A stretch of 64,000 nucleotides of DNA from Herbiconiux sp. (GCF_004297105.1 NZ_SCVE01000006.1:248001-312000), one strand, 5' to 3'; positions 1 through 8,836 are shown, numbered from the stretch's first letter. The notes: generated by a model not told the origin, from the letters alone. Made by a program: numbers and translations.

Positions 1-204
1 GGGCAGGACGACGGGTCCTTCGGCCGGCACCTCCCCGCCGGCATCCTCAGCCAGGTCGCCTGGTCGGCGGTGTTCACCATCGCCGACAGCGACCTGTCGA
101 GTGGGTCAGGGTCCCTCGGGGTCTCGGCTCCGATCGTGACGAGCCTTCTCCTGCTCGGGGTGCCGGAACCACGCGCCCGATCCCTCGCCGAGGCCCGCTC
201 CTGA
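1..204 (+). CDS. C-terminal end of an unidentified protein (partial)
   Basis: An open frame enters from the left edge and ends at a TGA at 202-204, leaving 67 residues. The fragment contains a hydrophobic stretch near its end (VTSLLLLGVPEP) and finishes with a charged tail, so it could be the last membrane segment of an integral membrane protein, but no family signature is visible. Its codon use fits the genome. I do not recognise the protein; the frame is supported only by being open and by stopping just before the convergent TetR gene. Confidence 0.4.
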   Translation, partial: GQDDGSFGRHLPAGILSQVAWSAVFTIADSDLSSGSGSLGVSAPIVTSLLLLGVPEPRARSLAEARS

Positions 205-229
205 CCTCCGGCGGATCGCGTCCGGTGGC

Positions 230-934
230 TCAGTCGGCGTGGTCGGCCAGGGGCGTGTGGGCGAGTCGATCAAGCCAGAGACTCAGCAGTTGGTCTTCAG
301 CAGGTTCGAGAACCGCCGGCTGAGGAAGCAGCGCCTTGAGCTGCGAGGCGGCCGACGCCACCGTGATCTCCCCAACGGCCGAGGAGGGTCTCGTGATCGC
401 AGCGAGGATCGCCTCTCGGGCGACTGCGCTGATGCTCAGATCGCGATCGGCGATCGGCGTGTCGAGCAGGGTCAGTGTGACGCCGCGAGCCGCAGCATGG
501 AAGACTGCCGCGGCCAGATCCGGGCTTCCGATCAGTCGACCTGCGCGATCGACGGAGCGGATCTTCTCCGCGAGCATCGCCTGCCCGGCGAGGATCGCCG
601 GGCTCGGGTGCGTGCGCGACTGGGCCACGCGGTAGGCGGCCGGGTGATCCAGACCGAACCGGATCGCGTCATCCCAGCCCCTGCGCAGAGCCTCGACAGG
701 ATCGGCAGGAGGCTTCCTCGACCCCTTCTCTCGAACCCATTCCGCCTGCACCTGTTCCGCCGCCGCGTCGAGCAGCCCGAGCTTGTCGCCGAAGAGGCGG
801 TAGATGGCGGGGGCCTGCACGCCGGCGCGGGCCGTCACCGCCCGAGTCGAGACGGCGTCGATGCCGCCGTCGTCGAGAAGTTCGATCGCGGCGCGCAGGA
901 TGCGCTCACGGGGAGGAAGTGCGACCTCGGTCAT
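230..934 (-). CDS. TetR family transcriptional regulator
   Basis: This 234-residue protein has the classical TetR layout. A helix-turn-helix lies at about residues 10-55, with the recognition part RAVTARAGVQAPAIYRLFGDK, followed by an all-helical ligand and dimerisation domain. It is transcribed divergently from the NAD(P)-binding oxidoreductase gene at 1021, with 86 bp between the two starts. That gap carries two near-identical palindromic sites, so the regulator most likely represses both genes and is released by a substrate of the oxidoreductase or a similar electrophile. The ligand cannot be read from the sequence. Confidence 0.9.
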   Translation of the reverse strand: MTEVALPPRERILRAAIELLDDGGIDAVSTRAVTARAGVQAPAIYRLFGDKLGLLDAAAEQVQAEWVREKGSRKPPADPVEALRRGWDDAIRFGLDHPAAYRVAQSRTHPSPAILAGQAMLAEKIRSVDRAGRLIGSPDLAAAVFHAAARGVTLTLLDTPIADRDLSISAVAREAILAAITRPSSAVGEITVASAASQLKALLPQPAVLEPAEDQLLSLWLDRLAHTPLADHAD

Positions 935-957
935 GCTGTCAGATTACCGCAGAGTGT

Positions 958-1005
958 GTTAGCGTCGCTACCAGAATTCCCTCAGGAGTAGTTAGCGTCG
1001 ATACC
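958..1005. promoter_or_regulatory. Paired TetR operator sites
   Basis: Two 15-bp copies, GTTAGCGTCGCTACC (958-972) and GTTAGCGTCGATACC (991-1005), lie 33 bp apart. They differ at one base. Each is built around the inverted repeat TAGCG-T-CGCTA, perfect in the first copy. They sit in the gap between the divergent tetR and oxidoreductase starts, as expected for auto- and cross-repression. The TetR gene reads away from this gap, and the second copy ends immediately before the AAGGAG ribosome binding site of the oxidoreductase. Binding by the adjacent regulator is inferred. Confidence 0.7.
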
Positions 1006-1020
1006 AAGGAGTTGATTGTC

Positions 1021-1881
1021 ATGATCGTCGTCAGCGGAGCCACCGGGCGCCTCGGAGGAGCAGTCCTCACCGAGTTGCTCGAGCACCTTCCCGCGAGTGA
1101 GGTCGGTGCGAGTACGACACGGCCGGAGGAGTTGGCCCGCTTCTCCGAGGCGGGAGTTCGCGTTCGCCGCGGAGACTTCGACGATCCGGCGTCGCTCGGC
1201 CATTCCTTCGATGGAGCGGACCGCGTGCTGCTCGTCTCGGCGCCCCGACACGGGGAGGCCGCCATCGCTGCCCATCGCGTGGCCATCTCGGCTGCGCGCG
1301 ATGCAGGAGTGGGTCGACTGTTCTACACCAGCCATGTGGGCGCCGACGCACTGTCGCCGTTCCCTCCTGCAGTGACACATGCCGCGACGGAGGTGATGCT
1401 CCGCGACAGCGGGATCGCCTTCACCGCCCTGCGAAACGGCTTCTACGCCGACACCCCGCTCCGTCTCGTGCGGAGTGCCGCCGAGTCCGGAGTCCTCCGG
1501 GTGCCCGCCGATGCCCCCGTGTCGTGGACGATGCACCGGGATCTCGCACCGGGAATCGCCGCACTTCTCCTGGATCCGGCCATCGACCTCCCCGCGATCA
1601 ATCTGACCGCCGGCCGGGCGATGGACATGGCGGAGCTGGCCGAAGCGGGCCGGCGGAGCCTCGGCCGAGTCATCCGTCACGAACAGATCAGCGACGAGGA
1701 CTTCGCGGCCGGCCTCGCGGCAACGGGAGCACCCGCGATCGCCGTCACGATGACACTCGGCATCTTCCTCGCATCACGACAACGTCATCTCGGGATCGTC
1801 GATCCCTCGCTCACCGAACTCCTCGATCGACCGACGACGTCACTCGAGGCGGCGATACCGGAAGGCATCGACGTGAGCTGA
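1021..1881 (+). CDS. NAD(P)-binding atypical SDR (NmrA/QorB-like oxidoreductase)
   Basis: The 286-residue protein opens with the Rossmann motif SGATGRLGGAVLTELL, typical of atypical short-chain dehydrogenases of the NmrA/QorB (NAD(P)H:quinone oxidoreductase 2-like) group. It has no classical YxxxK catalytic pair. The frame is open further upstream, but ATG 1021 is chosen because AAGGAG lies nine bases in front and the two operator sites would otherwise fall inside the coding region. Under the divergent TetR regulator it is likely an inducible reductase for quinones or other electrophiles; the substrate is unknown. It could instead be an NmrA-type sensor without catalytic activity. Confidence 0.85.
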   Translation: MIVVSGATGRLGGAVLTELLEHLPASEVGASTTRPEELARFSEAGVRVRRGDFDDPASLGHSFDGADRVLLVSAPRHGEAAIAAHRVAISAARDAGVGRLFYTSHVGADALSPFPPAVTHAATEVMLRDSGIAFTALRNGFYADTPLRLVRSAAESGVLRVPADAPVSWTMHRDLAPGIAALLLDPAIDLPAINLTAGRAMDMAELAEAGRRSLGRVIRHEQISDEDFAAGLAATGAPAIAVTMTLGIFLASRQRHLGIVDPSLTELLDRPTTSLEAAIPEGIDVS

Positions 1882-1890
1882 CAGAGAAAG

Positions 1891-1925
1891 GCAGAAGGCC
1901 CTGACTTCACGTCAGGGCCTTCTGC
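1891..1925. terminator. Bidirectional hairpin terminator
   Basis: A perfect 15-bp stem (1891-1905 with 1911-1925) encloses a 5-nt loop between the oxidoreductase stop and the 3' end of the convergent tRNA gene. It is well placed to end both transcripts. The minus-strand side is followed by a pyrimidine-rich CTTTCTCT. Confidence 0.8.
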
Positions 1926-1929
1926 TTAC

Positions 1930-2006
1930 TGGTTGCGGGGACAGGATTTGAACCTGCGACCTCTGGGTTATGAGCCCAGCGAGCTACCGAACTGCTCCAC
2001 CCCGCG
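1930..2006 (-). tRNA. Initiator tRNA-fMet (anticodon CAT), CCA encoded
   Basis: The 77-nt gene folds into a complete cloverleaf with anticodon CAT at the centre of GGGCTCATAACCC. The unpaired 1:72 position (C opposite A at the acceptor end) and the three G:C pairs of the anticodon stem identify it as the initiator. The 3' CCA is encoded at 1930-1932. A copy with the same 73-nt body lies at 9040-9113. Confidence 0.95.
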
Positions 2007-2064
2007 GCGTACCATCAGCTTACCCCATCGACCGGGGCAGCTCGCCGCGGGCGGGCGCGGCACG

Positions 2065-2166
2065 TCATCCCGAGGGGTTCTCGACCGGCGTGCCGTCGGG
2101 ACCGGTGCCCTCGTCGGGGTCGATCTCGTCGGGGGTGGGCGTGTTGTCGGGGCGAGGAGTCGTCAT
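2065..2166 (-). CDS. Small Asp/Pro-rich hypothetical protein
   Basis: A 33-residue frame begins MTTPRPDNTPTPDEIDP and ends DGTPVENPSG. It is hydrophilic, acidic and probably unstructured. I recall short proteins with a similar GTPVENPSG ending in Microbacteriaceae annotation, which is the main reason for listing it. The ribosome binding site is weak, and a longer version starting upstream at 2250 is possible but has an arginine-rich N-terminus unlike the rest. No function can be assigned. Confidence 0.4.
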   Translation of the reverse strand: MTTPRPDNTPTPDEIDPDEGTGPDGTPVENPSG

Positions 2167-2310
2167 ACCCGACTCAACCGCCATCGGCCGATTTCCGCAG
2201 GCCCTTGACAGCGCGCGGATCGAAGTCGCGCGCCGGATGCGTCGGCACACCCCGCGCTCCGCTATTTTGAGAACGGGGAACGGCGGCGAGCACCAGGGGA
2301 AGGCGGGCCG

Positions 2311-2952
2311 ATGTCAGCGAGAGTGGCGGTGGTCGACGATCATCAATTGGTCGCGATCGCGGTGCAGAACCTGATCCAGGCCGCCGACGGGCTCGAGTTC
2401 GCCCGGTACGCGACGAGCGTCACCGATCTGGTGCGACCGATGCGCGACGCCGATCTGGTGGTGCTCGACCTCAGTCTGCGCGACGGCACCGACCCGGGCA
2501 GCAACGTGCAACGCATCCGCGACTGGGGCGCGGATGTTCTCGTGCTGACCTCCGGCGAAGACCCGTTCCTCGTGCGCGCCGCCTCCCGCGCCGAGGTGCT
2601 CGGCATCATGCGCAAGTCGGCTCCGCAGGAGGTGCTCGTGGCCGCGCTGCAGGCCGCCGCCCGCCACGAACTCGTGCCCACCACCGAGTGGGCGTCGGCC
2701 CTCGACACCGACCCCCTGCTCGACGGAGCACCGCTGAGCGCCCGCGAACGCGAAGTGCTCGGCCTCTACGCCTCAGGTCTGGGCGCCCGTGACGTGGCCG
2801 AACGCCTGTTCATCTCGGAGAACACGGTCAACGACCACCTGCGCCGCATCCGCTCGGTCTACCACCGCCTCGGCCGCCCCGCGGGCACCAAGGTCGAGCT
2901 CTACCAGCGCGGCATCGAAGACGGCTTCGTGCCGGCACCCCGTCGGGACTGA
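2311..2952 (+). CDS. LuxR/NarL-type response regulator
   Basis: This 213-residue two-component regulator has a receiver domain with the acidic pair in VVDDH (residues 8-10) and the likely phospho-acceptor Asp53 in VVLDLSLRDG. A C-terminal LuxR helix-turn-helix follows (LSAREREVLGLYASGLGARDV, then ISENTVNDHLRRI, about residues 141-190). GGGGAAGG precedes the ATG. The stop is three bases before the start of the sensor kinase gene, so the pair is an operon. The convergent glycosyltransferase/chitinase operon next door is a plausible but unproven target. Confidence 0.92.
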   Translation: MSARVAVVDDHQLVAIAVQNLIQAADGLEFARYATSVTDLVRPMRDADLVVLDLSLRDGTDPGSNVQRIRDWGADVLVLTSGEDPFLVRAASRAEVLGIMRKSAPQEVLVAALQAAARHELVPTTEWASALDTDPLLDGAPLSAREREVLGLYASGLGARDVAERLFISENTVNDHLRRIRSVYHRLGRPAGTKVELYQRGIEDGFVPAPRRD

Positions 2953-2955
2953 CTC

Positions 2956-5118
2956 ATGCACGGCATCGGCGCCGGCGAACGATCCGCCCGCCGTATCTTC
3001 CTGATCGACGCGGCGATCCTGGTCACCATCGTCGTCCTGGTGCACCTCGCCTTCGTGGCCAAAGACGGGCAGCCACCCTATCCCGCCTGGGCGGTGTGGC
3101 TCAACTGGTCGGCCGCGGCCATCACCGTGCTCGGCGGCGTGACCGCACGATGGCTTCCGGATGCCGCAGTGCGCGTCATGGCAGGCCTCGCCACCCTGGC
3201 CTACGGGCTCACCCTGGTCACCTTCCCGATCGCCGTTCCGCCCGAGGGCATCGACCGCATCCCCTGGGTGCTGTCCGCCTCCGGCCCGGCCGCGGCGGCA
3301 GCCCTCGTGGCCGGCGGCCGCCGCCTGGCCTGGGCGACGGTGATCGCCGGCGTCGCCGCCGGACTCGGCTTCCGGGCGGCCTACGGCGGTCTCGATCTCA
3401 CGGGCGTCGTCAACGATCTCCAGGCCCTCCTGACGGGCGCGGTGATCTGCGTGCTCGGCGGTCACATCCTCTCCGTCGCCCGCGGTCTGGATGCCGCCGC
3501 CGCCACGATGACCGCCGAGGTCGAGCGCGACTCGGCCGCGCGCGGCCGGCTCGCGGCCCGCACCCGGGCGGCGGCGCTGGTGCACGACGAGGTGCTGGCC
3601 ACCCTGAACCTCGCCGCCTCGACCCTGCCCATCCCCCGCGAGCTCCTGGCGGAGCAGGCCCGCCAGGCATCGTCGATGGTGTCGGAGCTCGTCGGCGAGC
3701 AGTCGCACGAGCCCGCCCTGCTGCGGATGGCCTTGGCCGACGAAGCCCGCCGACACGGCGCCGCATTCCAGGCGCGCGTCGACTCCACGCCGGAGGTGGC
3801 CGCCGTGAGCCAGGATGCTCTCATCGGTGCCGCCCGCCAGGCTCTCCGCAACAGCCGGCTGCACGCCCCGGGGAGCACGCTCGCCGTGCGATTGCAGGTC
3901 GCCGGCGCGGCGATCACGGTGGAGATCGCCGACGACGGACCGGGGTTCGACCCCGCCGCGATCGGCGACGACCGGCTCGGGATCCGGCAGAGCATCCGGG
4001 CCCGGATGGAGCGGGTGCCGGGAGGCCGCGCGGAGATCGACTCGGCTCCGGGGCGTGGCACCACGGTGCGCCTCAGTTGCGCGGCCGAGCCGGAACGCGA
4101 GCTCGATTCATCCGGAGACCGCGATTCGCTCCGCCACGGACTCACCGCGATCACCGTCGTGTACGTGCTGGTCCAGACCGCCTTCGCGGTGATGGTCTCC
4201 GTCGCCGTGCCGGGCTCGTGGCCGATCAACGCGGCCCTTCTCACGACGGCCCTCGTGGCCGCGGAGGTGCTGCGCCGGTCGCCCACGCGCGTCCCCTCCC
4301 CCCGCCGAACCGGCGCCGCGATCGCTCTCGCGTTCGGCGGACTCATCGCCGGCGTGCTGAGCCTGCCGTTCAGCTACGGCGCGATGTGGTTCGTCGTGGC
4401 GTTCGCCTTCGTGTTCCTGGCGCTCGCCCTGCGGCACCGCGTGCGGGCCGCCCTGATCTGCGGCGCAGCGACCGTGACTCTGCTCATCGGGGCCGGAATC
4501 GTCGTGGGCGCCGCCCCGGGCGAGATCGTGCAGGTGACGAGCCGGCTCGTCGTGCTGATCGCGCTCGGGTCGGCCCTGTTCGTGGTGGTCGAGCGGATGC
4601 AACGTCGCATCGAGGTGCTGCACCGGGAGACGGTGGCGGCGGCAGAGCGGCAGAGCTGGACGCGGGCAGCACGGTCCGAGCTCACGGAGCGGGTGGCAGA
4701 CCTCGGACGCACCGTCGTACCCCTGCTCGAACGCATCGCAGACGGTCGCGAGATCACCGTCGGGGAACGCCGGGAGTACGCCGCGTGGGAGGGCGAACTG
4801 CGTGACGGTCTCCGGGCGGGAGCGCTCGCCCGCGAACCCCTCGTGTCGGTGGTCGCGGCCGCCCGCGACCGCGGCGTCGATGTGGTGCTGCTCGACGACA
4901 GCACCGGCAGCCTGCCCGAGCACCTCGCCGACGACATCCTCGTGTGGATGGCGGAGTCGATCGCGGATGCCCGCGACCGAGCCGTGGGCAGGCTTCTGCC
5001 TCCCGGCCGGGAGACATGCGCGAGCGTGACGGTCGACGGCCGTCACGTCGAATTCGGGCTGAGTGCTCCCGATACCGGTGTCGCTCAGGGAGCGGTGAGC
5101 AGCTTCCACGGCGAGTAG
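2956..5118 (+). CDS. Membrane sensor histidine kinase with a second, degenerate kinase-like module
   Basis: The 720-residue protein starts with about five to six transmembrane segments (residues 15-180). A HisKA_3-type dimerisation region with phospho-acceptor His210 (ALVHDEVLATLN) follows, then a HATPase domain with the N-box Asn299 and the G1 motif DDGPGF (from residue 326). Unlike typical NarL-partner kinases it then continues: a second membrane bundle (about 395-560), a coiled-coil stretch (RIEVLHRETVAAAERQSW) and a roughly 150-residue cytoplasmic end shaped like another kinase core but lacking the His, N-box and glycine-rich G boxes. The last 34 bp overlap the convergent chitinase gene. 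The role of the second module is unknown; it may sense or regulate. Confidence 0.85.
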   Translation: MHGIGAGERSARRIFLIDAAILVTIVVLVHLAFVAKDGQPPYPAWAVWLNWSAAAITVLGGVTARWLPDAAVRVMAGLATLAYGLTLVTFPIAVPPEGIDRIPWVLSASGPAAAAALVAGGRRLAWATVIAGVAAGLGFRAAYGGLDLTGVVNDLQALLTGAVICVLGGHILSVARGLDAAAATMTAEVERDSAARGRLAARTRAAALVHDEVLATLNLAASTLPIPRELLAEQARQASSMVSELVGEQSHEPALLRMALADEARRHGAAFQARVDSTPEVAAVSQDALIGAARQALRNSRLHAPGSTLAVRLQVAGAAITVEIADDGPGFDPAAIGDDRLGIRQSIRARMERVPGGRAEIDSAPGRGTTVRLSCAAEPERELDSSGDRDSLRHGLTAITVVYVLVQTAFAVMVSVAVPGSWPINAALLTTALVAAEVLRRSPTRVPSPRRTGAAIALAFGGLIAGVLSLPFSYGAMWFVVAFAFVFLALALRHRVRAALICGAATVTLLIGAGIVVGAAPGEIVQVTSRLVVLIALGSALFVVVERMQRRIEVLHRETVAAAERQSWTRAARSELTERVADLGRTVVPLLERIADGREITVGERREYAAWEGELRDGLRAGALAREPLVSVVAAARDRGVDVVLLDDSTGSLPEHLADDILVWMAESIADARDRAVGRLLPPGRETCASVTVDGRHVEFGLSAPDTGVAQGAVSSFHGE

Positions 5119-6638
5119 TCGTGGTCGAGCACCGACCGATCGGGCTGCTTGCCCTGCGACCACCAGCGCGCCTCGTAGCCCGTGCCCTCGTACATCACCC
5201 GGTCGCCTTGGTCGTAGAGCGCCGTCGGCGACCATTCCGGGTACGTGCCCGGTGCCAGCTGCGGGAGGGAGAAGGGCACGTCGCTCGCCAGCACGGGTCC
5301 GAGATAGGTCCAGGCCGATCCGGCGGTGTCGAGCCGCGGGTCGTCAGGCTCTGCGCCATCTTCGTTCCACCACTTGGAGACGTAGACGGAGCCCTGCCAC
5401 ACGACCTTCACCCCCGCCGAGTAGTAGGTCTGAGACGACCAGATCGGGTAGGGGCTCGTGGCCGCGTCGTCGGCGATCTCGACGGCGTCGGCCTCGTCGG
5501 GGGCAGGGCGGCCCGAGGGCGTGCCGGTGTACCCCTCGCCGAGGACTGAGGCGAAGCTCTGCCCGGCCTGCTCGATGCCGCTGCACGAGGTCGAGACCCG
5601 GTCGAGGTTCGGATAGTTGCTCCCGCAGGTCTGGTCGCGGTTCAGCGACCACATCGACAACCGCGCCATCCCCTTCTCGGTGGCGAACGCGTTGAGTGCG
5701 GTCGCATCGTCGAGGGTGAACACCTCGCCCTTCACATCGTTGACGCCGATCATGGGCGTGGCGCCCATCATCGCCCACACCCCGCCCGCGGGCAGAGGGC
5801 GGCCGAGCCGGCCCCAGAGATCCTGCAACTGCGACGCGGTCGCGGTGAGCGCATCGATGGAGAGGGTCGACATCGATGTGCTCACCGCGTCGTCGGCGCC
5901 GTAGTTCATCGTCATCGCGTTGACACCGGTCAGGTCGACCCCGGCGTCGAGGAACGCCTCGACCTGGGCGAGACCGTCGTCGGTCAGGCCCGACGGCGCG
6001 ACCGGGAGGGTGAGCCACACGTCGAGGGCGCCGCCGTCGGCGACGCGCTCCTGCTGCAGCGCGGCCACGGCCTCGGCCCGGCGCTCGCGGGCGGCCTCAT
6101 CGGTGAGCATGTCGCCTTCGATGTCGAGGTCCATCACGTCGATGCCGTAGCGGTCCATGACGGTGCGGTAGGCGTCGGTGAGGGCGGGCACCGTGCTGCA
6201 GGCCGAGGCGAGCTCGGTGTTGATGACTCCGCCGAACGAGACCGACAGAGGCACGCCGGCCTGCTTCAGCCGCTCCACCCGCCGGTCGAGCTCGAACGTC
6301 TTCGCGGAGTCGTCGAGCGTGTACGCCTTGCCCCAGGTGGGGGTGCAGTCGTCATCGGCGGCCGCCACCACGAAGGCGAGCACACCGCCCCCTGCCGAGT
6401 CGCCGAGCGGGCTTCGCGCCAGCTGCTCGCCGGATTCCAGCGTGACGTCGTAGTAGCTCGCGAACCAGCGGGCGTCCGTCGGCGCTCCGGATGTCGCATC
6501 CGACACCGCGGGCAGCACCGCCGCCGCAGCCACGGAGCCCGCGACGGCGAGCACCCCGACGACGGTCACGGCGATCCGGCCCACGGAGAGCCGCCGCCCG
6601 GCGAACCGCGACGATGCCCGGGCGTAGACGGGGCTCAT
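5085..6638 (-). CDS. Secreted/anchored GH18 chitinase-like protein with two carbohydrate-binding modules
   Basis: The 517-residue protein has an N-terminal hydrophobic segment (about residues 19-42) acting as a signal or anchor, then a GH18-type barrel. The family signature DxxDxDxE appears as DVMDLDIEG near residue 172, so the general-acid Glu is present, and SVSFGG precedes it. Two C-terminal repeats of about 50 residues (YPIWSSQTYYSAGVKVVW and YPEWSPTALYDQGDRVMYEG) look like CBM5/12 chitin-binding modules. The ATG overlaps the TGA of the upstream glycosyltransferase by four bases, so the two are translationally coupled. It may trim or bind the glycan made by that enzyme; true chitin hydrolysis is not proven. 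Confidence 0.85.
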   Translation of the reverse strand: MSPVYARASSRFAGRRLSVGRIAVTVVGVLAVAGSVAAAAVLPAVSDATSGAPTDARWFASYYDVTLESGEQLARSPLGDSAGGGVLAFVVAAADDDCTPTWGKAYTLDDSAKTFELDRRVERLKQAGVPLSVSFGGVINTELASACSTVPALTDAYRTVMDRYGIDVMDLDIEGDMLTDEAARERRAEAVAALQQERVADGGALDVWLTLPVAPSGLTDDGLAQVEAFLDAGVDLTGVNAMTMNYGADDAVSTSMSTLSIDALTATASQLQDLWGRLGRPLPAGGVWAMMGATPMIGVNDVKGEVFTLDDATALNAFATEKGMARLSMWSLNRDQTCGSNYPNLDRVSTSCSGIEQAGQSFASVLGEGYTGTPSGRPAPDEADAVEIADDAATSPYPIWSSQTYYSAGVKVVWQGSVYVSKWWNEDGAEPDDPRLDTAGSAWTYLGPVLASDVPFSLPQLAPGTYPEWSPTALYDQGDRVMYEGTGYEARWWSQGKQPDRSVLDHDYSPWKLLTAP

Positions 6639-8836
6639 CGTGCGACCCCCAGGCCTTCGAGCGGGCCGTCGTCGAGCACGACGGCCCAGCGCGGAGCGAG
6701 CGACGCGGCCGGCTGCACCGCCTCCGGCACATCGACCCAGATCCAGTTCAGCCAGCCGAGCCAGACATCGCCGAGGGCGTGGCCGAGGCCGAGCAGCCGC
6801 GCGATCCCCCACGCCGCAGCGAGGGCCGTGAAGGCGGCGAAGGCCGTGGTGCCCCAGGCGCCGTCGAAGCCCGCGCGCACGGCGATCACCGTCGCACCCG
6901 CCACGATCGCGATCGGGGCCAGAACGTAGAGCGCGGGGGCGGGAGTGCGTGTGTTCACCTTGGGCGTGCGCACGAAGCGGGCCTTGCGGCCGGTGAGGGC
7001 CTGCACCACGGAGGCGACCGAGCCGGCCAGGTTCACGGCGAGCAGCAGCAGGTTGAGGCCGTAGATGCCGATCATGTCGCGGCGCCTGTACCCGAGATAG
7101 CGCAGGTCGGAGGCCATCTCGATGAAGTACGGTACCGCGATCAGGAGCAGCAGCAGGGTGACGAGCTGACCGTTCAGGGGGTAGAGGGTGAGCACGGCGA
7201 GGAGGCCGAGGGTCACCCAGGTGATCGAGCCGAGATAGTTGAGGCGGAGCAGCCGCTCCCCCCAGCCCATCGGGTCGCCCCCGCGGCGGCGGCGCCCGAT
7301 CAGCTCGTGCAGTCGCGGCAGGATGAGCAGCCCGCCATCCGCCCAGCGCCGGCGCTGGATGACGAGGGATCCGAAGTCGGGGGGCGTGGCGCTGTAGCTG
7401 AGACGTTCGGGGTAGTTGAACAACGACCAGCCGTGCAGCGCGATGTCGAGACTCGACTCGGTGTCTTCGATCGCCGTGCGATCGGAGATGAAGCGCACGA
7501 TGCGGTGGCCGCCCTCGATGCTCTCCCGGCGGATGTCCTCGAGCGCGCTGCGCCGCAGGATGGCGTTCGCCCCCACCCAGAACGTGGCGTCGAAGGCGGT
7601 GAGGCCCTGGTGCACGATGTGCTGCAGATCGGTGGTGGCGCCGGCCAGGCGCTCGAGCCGGCTCGGCGCCCCACGGTACGCCGAGTAGGGCGTCTGGGCC
7701 ACGGCAACTCGCGAGTTCTCGGGCTGCTCGAGCACGTGCACGAGCCGGAGGCAGTACTCGGGCAGCAGCATCGAGTCGGCGTCGAGGGTGAGCACGTAGT
7801 CGGCATCCGGAACCGACCTGCCCAGCAGACCGAGGTAGCTGTTGAGGTTCATGGCCTTGTTGGGGGCATGCGAGAGCTCGGGGTGGAGCTTGCGCTCGAA
7901 CACATCGATCTCGACCCCGAAGATGTTCACGAGTCGAGCCATGACCTGCCGGGCGCGAGCCACCGTCAGCGGTTCCTCCCCCTTCTCGAGCACCTCGTGC
8001 AGGGCCGACGCCGTCTCGTCGAGGTCGGCGGCGAGCCGCTGCAGCACCTGATCGCGGAAGAAGGCGTCCACGTGGGTGCGGTCGGGTGCGATGGAGGCCC
8101 GAGCACGCAGCCACTGCGCGGCGGCGGCGTGTTCGCGCATCACGATCTCGGTCGCCTCGACGGCGCCCAGCTCGTTCGAGCCGACGGATGCGGCAGCCCT
8201 CTCCACGCGGGTGCGCACCGGGCGCAGCTCGGCCATGATCTCGTCGGGCAGCCGCCGGCTCTCCTCGAGCGAGCGCTGATCCGCGGGGTCGGACGGATGC
8301 GGGTCGTCATCGAGCAACAGCACCACCCGGAGACCGGGGTACTCCTGCAGGGCCACCGACCAGAGCGACATGCGCACGAGCGCCGGATCCTCCGACCGGG
8401 AGGGAAGGAGAGCCACCAGGGCGGGCTGCCGCTCGGCGAACTGCTCGTCGAGTGCGATGCGCCGGGCACGGCGGTGCTGGGCGAACCGCGGGAGCGCTCC
8501 GGCGCGCGCGATCAGGTACATGCACGCCGAGAGGGTGAGGAAGGTCACCGAGACGAGGAAAACGATGGTCGTGAGCAACTGTCCGGCGTCGGCCAGGGCA
8601 GCGCCACGGGCGAGGGTGACGACGATGGTCACCACATAGAGCAGCCAGACCACCACGCAGAGCGCGGGGGCCAGGCGGGCGCGGGCGATCCGGAAGGCCG
8701 AGGGCACGGGATGCAGAGCCGGCTGAGGGCTCGTGCTCCTGTCGGTTCCGCGCTGGCGGCGTGGGGACGCTGCCACGTCGCGGTCGCCGGCGGGCGGCCG
8801 CCTCCGCGTCGTGGTCTCATCGTCGATCGCACTCAT
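6635..8836 (-). CDS. Membrane-bound family 2 glycosyltransferase (processive, cellulose-synthase-like)
   Basis: The 733-residue enzyme has two N-terminal membrane helices and a cytoplasmic GT2 domain with the aspartate motifs LLLDDDP (about residue 177), TLDADS (about 350), IEDTE (about 457) and QRRRW (about 495), followed by roughly seven further helices. These are the signatures of processive polymerases such as cellulose, hyaluronan or poly-GlcNAc synthases, which use UDP-sugars and extrude the chain. An unusual helical insertion of about 100 or more residues separates the first two aspartate motifs. ATG 8836 has GAAGGGA upstream. With the coupled chitinase-like gene it probably forms a system for a surface polymer; the sugar is unknown. 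Confidence 0.88.
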   Translation of the reverse strand: MSAIDDETTTRRRPPAGDRDVAASPRRQRGTDRSTSPQPALHPVPSAFRIARARLAPALCVVVWLLYVVTIVVTLARGAALADAGQLLTTIVFLVSVTFLTLSACMYLIARAGALPRFAQHRRARRIALDEQFAERQPALVALLPSRSEDPALVRMSLWSVALQEYPGLRVVLLLDDDPHPSDPADQRSLEESRRLPDEIMAELRPVRTRVERAAASVGSNELGAVEATEIVMREHAAAAQWLRARASIAPDRTHVDAFFRDQVLQRLAADLDETASALHEVLEKGEEPLTVARARQVMARLVNIFGVEIDVFERKLHPELSHAPNKAMNLNSYLGLLGRSVPDADYVLTLDADSMLLPEYCLRLVHVLEQPENSRVAVAQTPYSAYRGAPSRLERLAGATTDLQHIVHQGLTAFDATFWVGANAILRRSALEDIRRESIEGGHRIVRFISDRTAIEDTESSLDIALHGWSLFNYPERLSYSATPPDFGSLVIQRRRWADGGLLILPRLHELIGRRRRGGDPMGWGERLLRLNYLGSITWVTLGLLAVLTLYPLNGQLVTLLLLLIAVPYFIEMASDLRYLGYRRRDMIGIYGLNLLLLAVNLAGSVASVVQALTGRKARFVRTPKVNTRTPAPALYVLAPIAIVAGATVIAVRAGFDGAWGTTAFAAFTALAAAWGIARLLGLGHALGDVWLGWLNWIWVDVPEAVQPAASLAPRWAVVLDDGPLEGLGVAR

